From Clostridiales bacterium (GTDB lineage: Bacteria; Bacillota; Clostridia; Oscillospirales; Oscillospiraceae), in assembly GCA_022785125.1 (NCBI GenBank), contig JALFRA010000022.1, forward strand, positions 1 through 64,000: a DNA stretch of 64,000 bases, in the 5' to 3' direction. Each line of letters opens with the position of its first letter. Position 1 is the stretch's first letter. Shown piece after piece: positions 1 to 8,065 of the stretch. A program made the position numbers and the translations under genes. The notes beneath the pieces were generated by a model, which made no database searches, was not told where the DNA came from, and was given only the letters and a program-made list of their open reading frames with translations.

Positions 1-20
1 TGACATTAAGGTCAAAAGGG
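1..20. repeat. Left terminal inverted repeat of the IS
   Basis: This 20-bp stretch is the exact reverse complement of 1806-1825. Identity stops after base 20. Confidence 0.85.
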
Positions 21-23
21 GGT

Positions 24-52
24 GTGACACAATACTTCAGGTTTGATATAAT
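24..52 (+). promoter_or_regulatory. Transposase promoter
   Basis: GTGACA (24-29) and TATAAT (47-52) are separated by 17 bp, a near-consensus sigma-A promoter inside the left end of the IS, 28 bp before the transposase start. Confidence 0.6.
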
Positions 53-80
53 GTAGATAAAAACAGGGTGGTGGCGGAAG

Positions 81-1682
81 ATGTCATACAGGGCCAACGG
101 AAGCCAGCAGTTGTCCATATTCGACCGCAGTCTCCGGCTCACGAGACGGGAGCGGAGCTTTTTGGAAAAGTCATGGGCAAAAGTGTTTTCTGATGAGATT
201 TTTCCCGCCATTGACGAAGAACGTTTCCGAGTTTTGTATTCTCAAAATGCTTCACGACCCAATACCCCAGTCAATATTATTGTGGGTGCGCTCATTATAA
301 AAGAACTGTTTGCTTTGTCCGATGACGAGATTGTTGAGAATCTGATGCTGGACATCCATTATCAGTATGCTCTCCACACCACCAGCTACGAGGAGCAGCC
401 GTTGAGCGACAAATCCTTGTCCCGTTTTCGGAAACGCTGCTATGAATACGAAAAAACTACCGGCGTAGATTTGTTCCATGAGTGCGTCTGCGATCTGAAC
501 CGCAAAATCGCAAAACTGATGGGGATCAATTCTCACGTCAAACGTATGGATTCGCTGATGATCGAGGCAAATATCCGAAAATTAAGCCGGATCGAGCTGC
601 TCTATTCCTGTGTTGCAAGACTTGCCAAGCGTATCGAAAAGAAGGAAGGCATCGGTAAACTGACAGGGCTGGAACATTACTGCCAGCCAGGTGACCGCAA
701 TTTCATCGTGTATCATTGCCGGAACACAGATATGAATGAGCGAATAGAGACCATTCTGAAAGATGCGGACCAGCTTCTGCTGCGGAGTGCGGCACAATAT
801 CAGGAAACAGAGGAGTATCGTCTGCTTGTCCGATGCCTGGACGAGCAGACCATTGCCGGAAGCGGCGGAAGACGGCTTCGCAAGAAGGGAGAGGAATCCC
901 CGTCAACAACTTCCCTGCAAAATCCTACTGACCCGGATGCGACATACTGTGTAAAGGCAGGGAAAGACCATATTGGATATGCTGCGAATGTGGTGGAGAG
1001 TGTGGACAGCAGCGGTTCCGTGATTACGGATTATCAATATGAGAAAAACATATTTTCCGACCCGCGCTTTCTTCGCGACCATCTTACGCGCACAGAAGAA
1101 CAAAAGGAGACCGTGCGGATTGTTGCGGATGGCGGCTATGTGGGGCAGGAGTGCAGAGAACTTGCAGCAGAGAAAAATATTGAGCTCATCAATACAGCAT
1201 TAAAGGGTGTAGCTGTACCGGATATTTACGGCGGTTTTCTGCTAAGTGATAACGGAAAGAGTGTGCAGCAATGTCCAGCCGGATATGCGCCAATACGCTG
1301 CTCCTACACAGAAAGAACGTCCCGAATCAGGGCCTACTTTAAATCTGAACATTGCATGGGATGTGATCACCGCGAAGAATGCCAGGCAAAGCAGCGACGG
1401 GCGACCTGTCAAATGTCACTTTCCCGCTCGGCTGTGGAGCGCGCAAGGCAGCAGCAACAGATGCATGCACCTGATTTTCAAAATTGGCATAGAATTCGGA
1501 ACGGAATAGAATCGGTTCCGTCCATACTGCGTAACCGGTACCAAGTAGACAAGATGCCCGTGAGAGGATTTATCCCGAGTAAATTCTTTTTTGGGGCTAA
1601 AATCTCCGCAATGAATTTCAACAAACTTCTTCGACACCGGAGAGGCTTGTTGTCCTGCGCCCAAAATCCTCTCCTCAGTTAA
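81..1682 (+). CDS. IS1182-family transposase
   Basis: This 533-residue protein catalyses cut-and-paste movement of the surrounding IS. The N-terminal part (about residues 40-130, with the SRPNTPVNIIVGALIIKEL region) matches the DUF772-type transposase N-terminus. Candidate acidic catalytic positions lie at MDSLMIEANIRK (about residue 156), ADGGYVGQE (about residue 350) and RNGIESV near the C-terminus, the spacing of a DDE transposase of this family. A CxxCxxxxEC cluster (about residue 430) is also typical. It has its own promoter and terminator and full family length, so it looks intact. The gene is less GC-rich than the chromosomal genes further right, consistent with a mobile origin. Confidence 0.9.
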   Translation: MSYRANGSQQLSIFDRSLRLTRRERSFLEKSWAKVFSDEIFPAIDEERFRVLYSQNASRPNTPVNIIVGALIIKELFALSDDEIVENLMLDIHYQYALHTTSYEEQPLSDKSLSRFRKRCYEYEKTTGVDLFHECVCDLNRKIAKLMGINSHVKRMDSLMIEANIRKLSRIELLYSCVARLAKRIEKKEGIGKLTGLEHYCQPGDRNFIVYHCRNTDMNERIETILKDADQLLLRSAAQYQETEEYRLLVRCLDEQTIAGSGGRRLRKKGEESPSTTSLQNPTDPDATYCVKAGKDHIGYAANVVESVDSSGSVITDYQYEKNIFSDPRFLRDHLTRTEEQKETVRIVADGGYVGQECRELAAEKNIELINTALKGVAVPDIYGGFLLSDNGKSVQQCPAGYAPIRCSYTERTSRIRAYFKSEHCMGCDHREECQAKQRRATCQMSLSRSAVERARQQQQMHAPDFQNWHRIRNGIESVPSILRNRYQVDKMPVRGFIPSKFFFGAKISAMNFNKLLRHRRGLLSCAQNPLLS

Positions 1683-1700
1683 ACAATCGGAAGATTGGAT

Positions 1701-1740
1701 TGCCTGCCGTCCCGTATAGAGGGCCGGCAGGCAATTTTTA
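1701..1740 (+). terminator. Terminator of the transposase gene
   Basis: A 9-bp GC-rich stem (1701-1709 with 1725-1733) is followed by a T-rich run, 18 bp after the transposase stop. Confidence 0.7.
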
Positions 1741-1805
1741 TTGGTATGATATTGTTTTGGAGCAGCAAAACAGGCCTAACATTAGCTGCGCTAACTTCAA
1801 AACCT

Positions 1806-1825
1806 CCCTTTTGACCTTAATGTCA
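1806..1825. repeat. Right terminal inverted repeat of the IS
   Basis: This is the exact reverse complement of 1-20 and marks the right boundary of the insertion sequence, 27 bp before the stop codon of the HTH gene. Confidence 0.85.
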
Positions 1826-1851
1826 CATTTTGGTACAAACCACTCTCTCTT

Positions 1852-2109
1852 TTATTTCACGGTATAGAGATTGGAGGTGCTGCTCCCATTCGGCCTGTGC
1901 CGGGAAGCCTTTTTCAGATAGCCGTGCTGCTCCAGATCGTGCAGCGCCCGTTTGACCGTGGAGCGGGACAGCTTCATGTCCGAGGCAATGGTCTTGATGC
2001 CAGGCCAGCACTTTCCCTCGGCATCGGAGCGATCCCGCAGGTACATATAGACCGCCTTCGCTCTGGATGGAAGCTCAGTGTCGGCGTAAATCGTTCCGAA
2101 GTAGCTCAT
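1852..2109 (-). CDS. Small helix-turn-helix protein of the conjugative element
   Basis: This 85-residue protein has a winged-helix/HTH_36-like fold: a conserved start (MSYFGTIYADTELPSRAKAVY), then a recognition region around SDMKLSRSTVKRALHDLEQHGYL. Such small proteins accompany VirD4-type genes in Clostridial conjugative elements and probably bind element DNA as regulators or replication-initiator relatives. Its ATG overlaps the stop of the upstream coupling-protein gene by 4 nt, so the two are translationally coupled. The target is unknown. The IS right end begins 27 bp beyond the stop codon. Confidence 0.7.
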   Translation of the reverse strand: MSYFGTIYADTELPSRAKAVYMYLRDRSDAEGKCWPGIKTIASDMKLSRSTVKRALHDLEQHGYLKKASRHRPNGSSTSNLYTVK

Positions 2110-3923
2110 CGTTCCTCCTCTCCGAATGTCTTCATCTGCTTTCCTCTTTTTACAGCTCTCTCCTGAGCCGGAGCATGGGCGATGCCACCCCTGCTGGATA
2201 CCGCATAGCCGCGGCTTTCGTCCATCTCATCCGGCTCACTGAGCTGCGGAAGATTCCGCTCCAGATCCACCCGGTTGGCATAGGCCACCGCTCGGTTGGC
2301 TCTTTCCGGCACCACATACGGCTCCCCGAAGGTAATGCCCCAGTTTAAGAAGAGTTGGAGCCGGGTCCGCATGGGATGGGTGCCAGTTTTCATGACGATA
2401 AAGCTGCCCTTGGGAATGGATTTTAGCTCGTCGGGCGTCAGCAGGGCGCGCTCCATCATCTGCAGGCTCTGGCTGGGATCATTCTTGCCCCGGCTCACCG
2501 AGCCGGAGAGGACGGTGCGGCTGCCCAGAGCTTTGGACAGCACCTCCGCAGTCTGGCTGTTGGGGGCGAAGCCGCCGAAGATGGTGTCCTGGCAGTTGTC
2601 CTGAATGATCTCGCAGCCCTCTTTTCCGTAGTTTTTTTCGAGCTGCGCCAGCGACTGAATGATGGGAACCAGTGTCAATCGGCGAGAGCGGCCTGCGGAG
2701 AACAAGGGCAGGATATCAAAGGGCGGCATGGTGCCGAACTCGTCGCAGAAAAGCACCACCCGGTTTTTCAGCTTGCCGCCGTTCTCATCGGCCACGGCAA
2801 ACAGCTCCCGGCTCAGGTTCTGGATCATGAGACCGGCCATGAAGTTCTTGGTCGTGTCTTCTTCCGGCAGGATCAGAAAGATGGCAGACTTCTCCGAAGC
2901 AAACTTCTCAGCGTCAATGGCGCTGTCGAAGCACAGGATCTGCTCCAGCTCGCTGTCCAGAAAGGCATTCAAGCGGGACAGCACGGTGGACATGACGGAG
3001 GCCATTGCCTGCTCGGCGCTGTTGAGGGCGGCACCGGCAAACCACCTCGCCTTGTGATCCGGCGGCAGTTTTGCCATCAGGAGCTGGAAGTGGCTCTTGC
3101 CCTTGACACGGCTGGGCTCCAGCAGATCCTGCACCAGCTTGAACACGGAGACGATATGGCGGCGCTCCTGGGGGTGGTCTTTATCGGGCGGCAGGAACTC
3201 GGCCAGCATCAGGATGACCGAAGTGAGAAGCCCTTCCGCCGCATCGTAGAAGAAAGCGTTCTGGCCGCGGTTGCTGTCATCGCCGTCCGGATTGACGATG
3301 GTCTTGGACAGGATTTTGGCGTATTTCTCGGCCTTGGCCCGGGCTGCAAGATTGTTCGGGTCACTCCGGGCAATGTCCATATACCGGTTGACCAGCGTCA
3401 GCAGATTGTTACCGTCTGAGCGGGTGGGATTTCGCAGGTCGATCACGGCCACATTCTGATACCCATAGCAGTTCTTGGCAATGGCGCCGTAATTGCGGGC
3501 GAGGTCGCCCTTGCTGTCCAGCGCCAGCCAGCTCATGCCGCTGGCGCAGGCGTACTCCAGATTGGGATAGAGAAAATAGGCGGTCTTGCCGATGCCGGAA
3601 GCGCCGATCATCAGGCAGTGGATGTCATCGCTGTCCACGAGGGCGGTGAGTTCGCCTTTCTTTCCCTTGCACCCCAGCACCAGCCCCTGCTCCGTGGGCA
3701 GGTTCTGGCCGCTGCGCCATTTCTTCACCTCGAAGGGGACATGGGCATAGGTCTGCCGGATCTCTTTGGCTGTGGCCCATCTTGCGGTGCCGTGCTGGCC
3801 GTCGCCGACCGTTTTGGATTTGATCCCGCTCAGGGTGTAGTAGTGGGACAGGCCCGCCAGACAGCCGATGACCAGAAACATCAGCCCGCCGGCCGCCAAC
3901 AAAATCAGGACTTGGTGTGGCAT
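2106..3923 (-). CDS. VirD4/TraG-type conjugal coupling protein
   Basis: This 605-residue membrane ATPase would link the relaxosome to a secretion channel during DNA transfer. It has an N-terminal hydrophobic helix (about residues 6-28), a Walker A motif GASGIGKT (about residues 108-115), a Walker B-like VVLFCDEFG (about residue 393), and the TraG/TraD C-terminal block with IIQSLAQLEKNYG. Length and motifs fit the VirD4-like family of Clostridial integrative conjugative elements, and the gene appears intact. It follows the toprim gene after a 116-bp gap that contains an inverted repeat. No VirB4 or other type IV channel gene is in the window, so the partner channel is either elsewhere or lost. 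Confidence 0.88.
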   Translation of the reverse strand: MPHQVLILLAAGGLMFLVIGCLAGLSHYYTLSGIKSKTVGDGQHGTARWATAKEIRQTYAHVPFEVKKWRSGQNLPTEQGLVLGCKGKKGELTALVDSDDIHCLMIGASGIGKTAYFLYPNLEYACASGMSWLALDSKGDLARNYGAIAKNCYGYQNVAVIDLRNPTRSDGNNLLTLVNRYMDIARSDPNNLAARAKAEKYAKILSKTIVNPDGDDSNRGQNAFFYDAAEGLLTSVILMLAEFLPPDKDHPQERRHIVSVFKLVQDLLEPSRVKGKSHFQLLMAKLPPDHKARWFAGAALNSAEQAMASVMSTVLSRLNAFLDSELEQILCFDSAIDAEKFASEKSAIFLILPEEDTTKNFMAGLMIQNLSRELFAVADENGGKLKNRVVLFCDEFGTMPPFDILPLFSAGRSRRLTLVPIIQSLAQLEKNYGKEGCEIIQDNCQDTIFGGFAPNSQTAEVLSKALGSRTVLSGSVSRGKNDPSQSLQMMERALLTPDELKSIPKGSFIVMKTGTHPMRTRLQLFLNWGITFGEPYVVPERANRAVAYANRVDLERNLPQLSEPDEMDESRGYAVSSRGGIAHAPAQERAVKRGKQMKTFGEEER

Positions 3924-3940
3924 GGTTAACCCCTTTCAGG

Positions 3941-4028
3941 GCACACCACTTCCTGCTCGGCATCATTTTTCTGAATGCGCACATCACTCTCGTTACGGCC
4001 TACTTCGGGCGAACAGGAAGTGGTGTGC
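3941..4028 (-). repeat. 15-bp inverted repeat in the traG leader
   Basis: Bases 3941-3955 and 4014-4028 are perfect inverted copies. Pairing extends a few bases inward with one mismatch, and the two arms are separated by a 58-nt loop. The structure fills the gap between the toprim stop (4040) and the coupling-protein start (3923), so it would form in the leader of the latter. There is no T-run, so a simple terminator is unlikely. An attenuator, a processing site or a protein-binding site are all possible. Confidence 0.6.
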
Positions 4029-4039
4029 GTTGTTGTTAT

Positions 4040-4945
4040 TTACTGCATGACTTGTGCGTAGGACGGTTCCTCAGCGGTCAGATCATCATTCCAATCCTTG
4101 TGTGTGGGAATGAGCCTTTCCACCGTGTACCTCTCTGCCAGCTGTTCCTTCATGCGCCGGCTGGCCAGATGGCCAGCCTCGTCATTGTCGAGGCAGAGCA
4201 GGACCGTATTGATTTGCGGCTGCCGCTCCAGCAGCTTCAGCACCGGCTGAATGGAGGTGCCGCAGCAGGCCACATAGCTGTGGCTCTGCCAGCCCTCCGG
4301 ATGGAGCGTGATGTAGGAGAGCATATCGATGGGAGCTTCGAACACATAGAGGCTCCCATCTGTGCCGATGTGGTGGAAGCTGTGGCGGGGATCGCAGCCC
4401 TCCACATTGAGCCGGAAGGCTTTGCCGAAGCTGTTGGCGCTGCGCTTGTGGGCATGGCGGGGGACGCCGTCTTCATCCGTACCCACGAAAACCGCATTGT
4501 GGTAATCGGCGTCTTCATACAGCAGCTTCTCTCTTGCAAAGTGCGCCACAACGCTCCGGTCGATATTCCGGTGCTTGACCAGATAGGCATAGACCCGGCG
4601 CATATTGGAATTGGCCGGCGGAAGGACAAAGGGCTTCGGCGGCTCCTCTACCCGTTCTTCGGCAGAGGGATAAACCGTTCCCAGCTCGCCTCCCAGAAGC
4701 ATGGTCACCGCCTCCGGATAGCTGAGGTGATAAAACCGCTGCACGAAGCTGACGGCGTGGCCGCCCCGCTCCTCGGCATGATCGTACCACTCGTTGCCGC
4801 GGATGGTGACACTATGGTCACGGGCCAGCCGTTTCTCTCTGCCGGAGGCAAGGAGCTTTTCGCCCCGGCAGCGGAGGAACTCCTCCAGATCAACGGAGGC
4901 GGCTCGCTGCTTCTGTTCTTCCGTGAAATGAATGTAAGTCGACAT
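4040..4945 (-). CDS. DUF3991/toprim domain protein of the conjugative element
   Basis: This 301-residue protein has an N-terminal zinc-finger-like/DUF3991 region (residues 10-90, with the SVTIRGNEWYDHAEERGGHAVSFVQ block resembling primase CHC2 neighbours). A toprim domain follows, with its acidic motif at VLLCLDNDEAGHLASR (about residue 253). Such proteins are plasmid or ICE primase relatives that may prime the transferred strand or act on it. It lies 13 bp downstream of the relaxase fragment and just before the coupling protein, the usual relaxase-toprim-VirD4 order. Primase activity is inferred from the family only. Confidence 0.75.
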   Translation of the reverse strand: MSTYIHFTEEQKQRAASVDLEEFLRCRGEKLLASGREKRLARDHSVTIRGNEWYDHAEERGGHAVSFVQRFYHLSYPEAVTMLLGGELGTVYPSAEERVEEPPKPFVLPPANSNMRRVYAYLVKHRNIDRSVVAHFAREKLLYEDADYHNAVFVGTDEDGVPRHAHKRSANSFGKAFRLNVEGCDPRHSFHHIGTDGSLYVFEAPIDMLSYITLHPEGWQSHSYVACCGTSIQPVLKLLERQPQINTVLLCLDNDEAGHLASRRMKEQLAERYTVERLIPTHKDWNDDLTAEEPSYAQVMQ

Positions 4946-4957
4946 AGGCTCCTCCTG

Positions 4958-6199
4958 TTACATGGTCTGCTGATAGGATACCTGCTCCTCATGATCATCC
5001 GCCTTGTGGCCCATGGCCATCCGCTTTTCCGTCAGCCGCTTGCGCCGTTTGGAATCAATGCGAATCCCTGCCGGATTGCGAGGCGGCATGGAATTGTCCC
5101 GGAAGATCCGGCTCATGTGATGGAGCAGCTTGGTTGCCGCCAGCATGACGGACGGATCTCGGAACTGGTCAAAGCGGTCAAGGAAGAATTGAGCATACGC
5201 ATTGCCCTGGGCAGCGGAGCGGGTGAACCAATCCCTGGCCTGCTCCCGATCCTGTTCCACATCCCGGCCCAGGAGATACAGCTTGCCCAGTGTGTACTGA
5301 GCAAACGGGTTTCCTTGTCTGGCGGCGGCAGTCAGGTACTCCAGAGCTTTTCTCACATCCTTCTTTACGGACTCACCGGTGAGACAGAGCTTCCCAAGGC
5401 GGTATTGGGCAAACGGATTCCCATGCCCGGCGGCCTTGTCCAGCCAGCGCACCGCCTCATCGGTGCGCTTTTGAGAGAGCAGGAGCTTCCCGAGTGCGTA
5501 TGCCGAAAAGTCATTTCCGGCCTCTGCGGATAAGCGAAACCAACGCTCCGCCTTTTCATGATCCCGCATTGTGGAGAGATCATCCCGGTAGAACTTTCCC
5601 AGCTGATGCGCCGCCACCGTGTATCCTTCCACCCAGAGCTGTTCCAGCACCCGGACGGCTTCGGCGTGTTCCTCATCCAGCGCATAGACATCCTGCAGAA
5701 CCGTTTTGGCGGCACGATAGCGTCGAGCCTGTTCATATACGCTGCTGGATCGCTGCTCCTCATGTGCCGCCTCCGGCTCCGGCTCATCTTGCATTTTCTC
5801 ATCTTCAAAAGTCGGGAGGCCGAGGCGGATGTTCTCGGCCTCCCGGATGATATCGTTTTTAATCCGGCGGAACTCTTTCTGCTGAGAGAGCGGGAGATGC
5901 TCCCGCGGTGTACGGCTGCCATAGCACTCGTTCAGCTCATCCCGGATCTGATTCCAGGTTTCATAGCACTTTGCTACTTCCGGCTGCCGGGCCAGCTCGT
6001 CCACGATGGTGTCCACCAATGCTTTGAGCGGTTTCTTCAGATAGCCATACTGCTTTTTCCCGGTGGTGGTTTCCAGCGCCTGCACCAGCTGGCGCATCTG
6101 CTTCTCGATGACAGGGTTGTCGCAGAGCTGATGCTCCATCTTCTGAATCAGCTCCCGCATGGTAGTCAAACTCATCCACCTCCGGTTCCTCCACCTCAT
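4958..6199 (-). CDS. C-terminal part of a MobP-type relaxase with Sel1 repeats
   Basis: The frame is about 400 residues long (a likely internal start is the ATG at 6175, after GGAGGTGG). Residues 10-120 resemble the middle region of Clostridial MobL/MobP relaxases (for example KKQYGYLKKPLKALVDTIVDEL). Four to five Sel1/TPR-like repeats follow (AxxLGKxY...A..W at about residues 190-345) and the tail is basic. The HUH nuclease domain with its catalytic tyrosine and histidines is absent. Upstream the frame runs straight into the end of a TadE-like gene. A deletion that removed the relaxase N-terminus is the simplest explanation. A stand-alone Sel1 protein is the alternative. Confidence 0.6.
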   Translation of the reverse strand: MRWRNRRWMSLTTMRELIQKMEHQLCDNPVIEKQMRQLVQALETTTGKKQYGYLKKPLKALVDTIVDELARQPEVAKCYETWNQIRDELNECYGSRTPREHLPLSQQKEFRRIKNDIIREAENIRLGLPTFEDEKMQDEPEPEAAHEEQRSSSVYEQARRYRAAKTVLQDVYALDEEHAEAVRVLEQLWVEGYTVAAHQLGKFYRDDLSTMRDHEKAERWFRLSAEAGNDFSAYALGKLLLSQKRTDEAVRWLDKAAGHGNPFAQYRLGKLCLTGESVKKDVRKALEYLTAAARQGNPFAQYTLGKLYLLGRDVEQDREQARDWFTRSAAQGNAYAQFFLDRFDQFRDPSVMLAATKLLHHMSRIFRDNSMPPRNPAGIRIDSKRRKRLTEKRMAMGHKADDHEEQVSYQQTM

Positions 6200-6710
6200 C
6201 GTTGAAGCGGACGATGCCGATCCCCAGCGAGGAGATGATCTGCTCGTTACTGACCTTGCTGGTAGTGCTGCCTGACCACGCAGGATACCCGAGGTCGGCT
6301 TCCTCCAGAAAGATAGCGAGCGGGAGATTCTGATGGGTCAGCGATCCCATCCAATAGCGCAAGTTGCCGCTGACCACCTGGTCGTACAAAGCGGCCTCGG
6401 TGGCAGTCATTGCAAACTGCTGTCCGTCATAATTCAGGTACGCAATCGGCTCGATGATGATCTTGTAGTCGCCATTGACCAATGTATCGAAGTCCATGCC
6501 GACATACACATCGTCATAGTTGTCATTGACGGTGGAAATGACCGCCTGCTGCGCGGCCTCCTTTACGCCTTGGGCAATGATCCACAGCCGGCTGAACTCG
6601 GCAATGGCGCAGAACAGCATCAGCAAGACCAGCACGATAGCAAGGATCATGGGGGTGCCCTCGCCGGAGCGACGGCGAAAGATATGCTTGCATTTCAATG
6701 GTTTCACCAA
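5961..6710 (-). CDS. TadE-like pilin protein, C-terminus run on into relaxase DNA
   Basis: The first ~175 residues look like a TadE-type minor pilin: a basic leader (FRRRSGEG), one long hydrophobic helix (residues 20-42), and a periplasmic/extracellular domain ending near SSLGIGIVRFNDEVEEP. The remaining ~70 residues (GASALRQPCHREADAP onward) are low-complexity translation of the relaxase gene in another frame. The true end of the gene therefore appears to have been lost at a deletion junction near 6170-6215. It belongs to the Tad/Flp-like gene set upstream and probably served surface attachment or mating contact. Confidence 0.55.
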   Translation of the reverse strand: MVKPLKCKHIFRRRSGEGTPMILAIVLVLLMLFCAIAEFSRLWIIAQGVKEAAQQAVISTVNDNYDDVYVGMDFDTLVNGDYKIIIEPIAYLNYDGQQFAMTATEAALYDQVVSGNLRYWMGSLTHQNLPLAIFLEEADLGYPAWSGSTTSKVSNEQIISSLGIGIVRFNDEVEEPEVDEFDYHAGADSEDGASALRQPCHREADAPAGAGAGNHHREKAVWLSEETAQSIGGHHRGRAGPAAGSSKVL

Positions 6711-6781
6711 CTTTCATCGCGGGCATACGGGCCCGATTATTCCGGCTCCTGGTGCGCGAACTGGGTGCAGCGGCACGCTGC

Positions 6782-7177
6782 TCACTTCCAATACACCTCC
6801 GACTTGCCTGTGGCGGAAGCCGTCAGCGTGATCGGGAACGAGCCAAACCCTCCGAACAGGCCGATGTCCGTCTCCAGCGTCAGGGTCACGGTGACCTCGT
6901 CGTTGAGCTGGATGCGTCCGGTGGTGGACCACCGGATGTCGGGGTCAAGCCCGGTGCTGTCGGTAAGCGCCGCCGCCCGGCGGGTGGTCTCCGTGCCAAC
7001 CCGGCCGGCGATCTCCGCCTCGCGCACCAGCTCCACCGCATAGGTGTCCAGCTGCTGTTTGGTGATATAGACCGGCAGCACACGAACCACCAGCGCGAGC
7101 ACCAGCATGGCGCACACCACCAGGACGCATACATCGATATAGCCTTCGCCGGAGCGCCGTTTCAGTATTTTTTTCAT
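6782..7177 (-). CDS. DUF4320-like pilin-like membrane protein
   Basis: This 131-residue protein has a short basic leader, the motif RRSGEGYID at residues 7-15, and then a hydrophobic helix (about residues 14-34). A compact, probably extracytoplasmic domain follows, ending GKSEVYWK. It resembles the DUF4320 family found in conjugative elements of gut Clostridia and the TadE class of pseudopilins. The ATG at 7177 has the ribosome site AAAGGAGG seven bases upstream, which rules out the longer frame. It lies between tadC and the tadE-like gene and is likely a prepilin-peptidase substrate. Confidence 0.65.
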   Translation of the reverse strand: MKKILKRRSGEGYIDVCVLVVCAMLVLALVVRVLPVYITKQQLDTYAVELVREAEIAGRVGTETTRRAAALTDSTGLDPDIRWSTTGRIQLNDEVTVTLTLETDIGLFGGFGSFPITLTASATGKSEVYWK

Positions 7178-7188
7178 GGCGACCTCCT

Positions 7189-8061
7189 TTAGAACAGGCT
7201 TCCCAGAGAATTGACGATCTGGTACACGATGATGACGATGTAGGTCATCATGAAGCACATGAGCATGATGAAGCTGAACACCCGGATCTTGGGCGGGATC
7301 TTGGCGGCCTTGGCCTTGAGGCGCTGCAGTTCCAATGCCTTCAGATCGTGGGACAGCATCTGGAAGTACATTCGCCCGTCGTCACCCCGCAGTATGCCGA
7401 TGAGGCCGCGGACGATGTCCGAAATGATGGCGGAGCCCATTCTGGCCTCAAAGCGGATGAGCGCCGCTTCATAGGAGGAAGAACGCATATCCGCCGTCAG
7501 CACATCCAGCTCACGACCAAAGTCAGGCCCGGCGTGTTTCTTGTAGTTTTCCAGAATCCGCAGCACATCCCGGCTGGCTGCCAGCTCCTGATGGATGGTG
7601 GCGACGAACCGGGGCAGCTCGCCCTCGATCAGCTCCATTCTGGCCTTGACCAGCTCGTCAGCCCGACGGCTCTCCTTGAACCAGGTCAGCACGGCCAGCA
7701 CCACGATGAGGGGGCTCAGGATGGGCAGGATCAGCAGGCACGGGATGATGCCGAGCAGGATGAGGCAGGGCTTCAGGATCGAATAAGCCGTGTAGACCTG
7801 GGGCGTCATATCCAGCCCTGCCGCCGTGAGCTTGCTCTCCAGCCGGCGGTATTTGTATTCGTCCATTCGGATCAGCGGCGCCAGCTTCAGCGCCCAGCCG
7901 AGGATCAGCGCCTCCAGAGCTTTGACCAGGCTCCGCTCCCTCCGTCCGGCAGAGATGAGCGCCCGTTCCGTGGCCAGTCTGGGAATCTTCAGAAGGTCGG
8001 CGAGGACGAAATACAGTCCGGCGGCCAGCGCGGTCCCGAACAGGAATAAAAGTACGCCCAT
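7189..8061 (-). CDS. tadC: TadC-like type II secretion F-family membrane protein
   Basis: This 290-residue inner-membrane platform protein of the Tad/Flp apparatus has hydrophobic segments near residues 2-20, 95-125 and at the C-terminus (IMLMCFMMTYIVIIVYQIVN). The T2SF cytoplasmic domain lies between them (ELDVLTADMRSSSYEAALIRFEARMG). The ATG at 8061 follows GGAGGTGAGGAA and is preferred to the upstream frame. It overlaps the end of tadB closely, as in canonical tadBC pairs. With TadB it would form the rotor-like platform driven by TadA, which is only a fragment here. Confidence 0.8.
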   Translation of the reverse strand: MGVLLFLFGTALAAGLYFVLADLLKIPRLATERALISAGRRERSLVKALEALILGWALKLAPLIRMDEYKYRRLESKLTAAGLDMTPQVYTAYSILKPCLILLGIIPCLLILPILSPLIVVLAVLTWFKESRRADELVKARMELIEGELPRFVATIHQELAASRDVLRILENYKKHAGPDFGRELDVLTADMRSSSYEAALIRFEARMGSAIISDIVRGLIGILRGDDGRMYFQMLSHDLKALELQRLKAKAAKIPPKIRVFSFIMLMCFMMTYIVIIVYQIVNSLGSLF

Positions 8062-8065
8062 TTCC

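Larger units (their letters stand above)
1..1825 (+). mobile_element. IS1182-family insertion sequence
   Basis: Bases 1-20 and 1806-1825 are perfect 20-bp inverted repeats of each other and bracket a single transposase gene, its promoter and its terminator. The total of about 1.8 kb and one large DDE-type ORF fit the IS1182 family. The left end coincides with the window edge, so the outermost base and any target-site duplication cannot be checked. The element sits directly downstream of the minus-strand conjugation genes and so has entered, or bounds, the decayed mobile region that follows. Confidence 0.85.

Noticed and set aside
3917..5533. Long plus-strand open frame (538 codons) opposite the toprim and relaxase genes
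   Set aside because: It is antisense to genes with clear motifs, has no ribosome site, and arises from the GC-rich codon pattern of the real genes.
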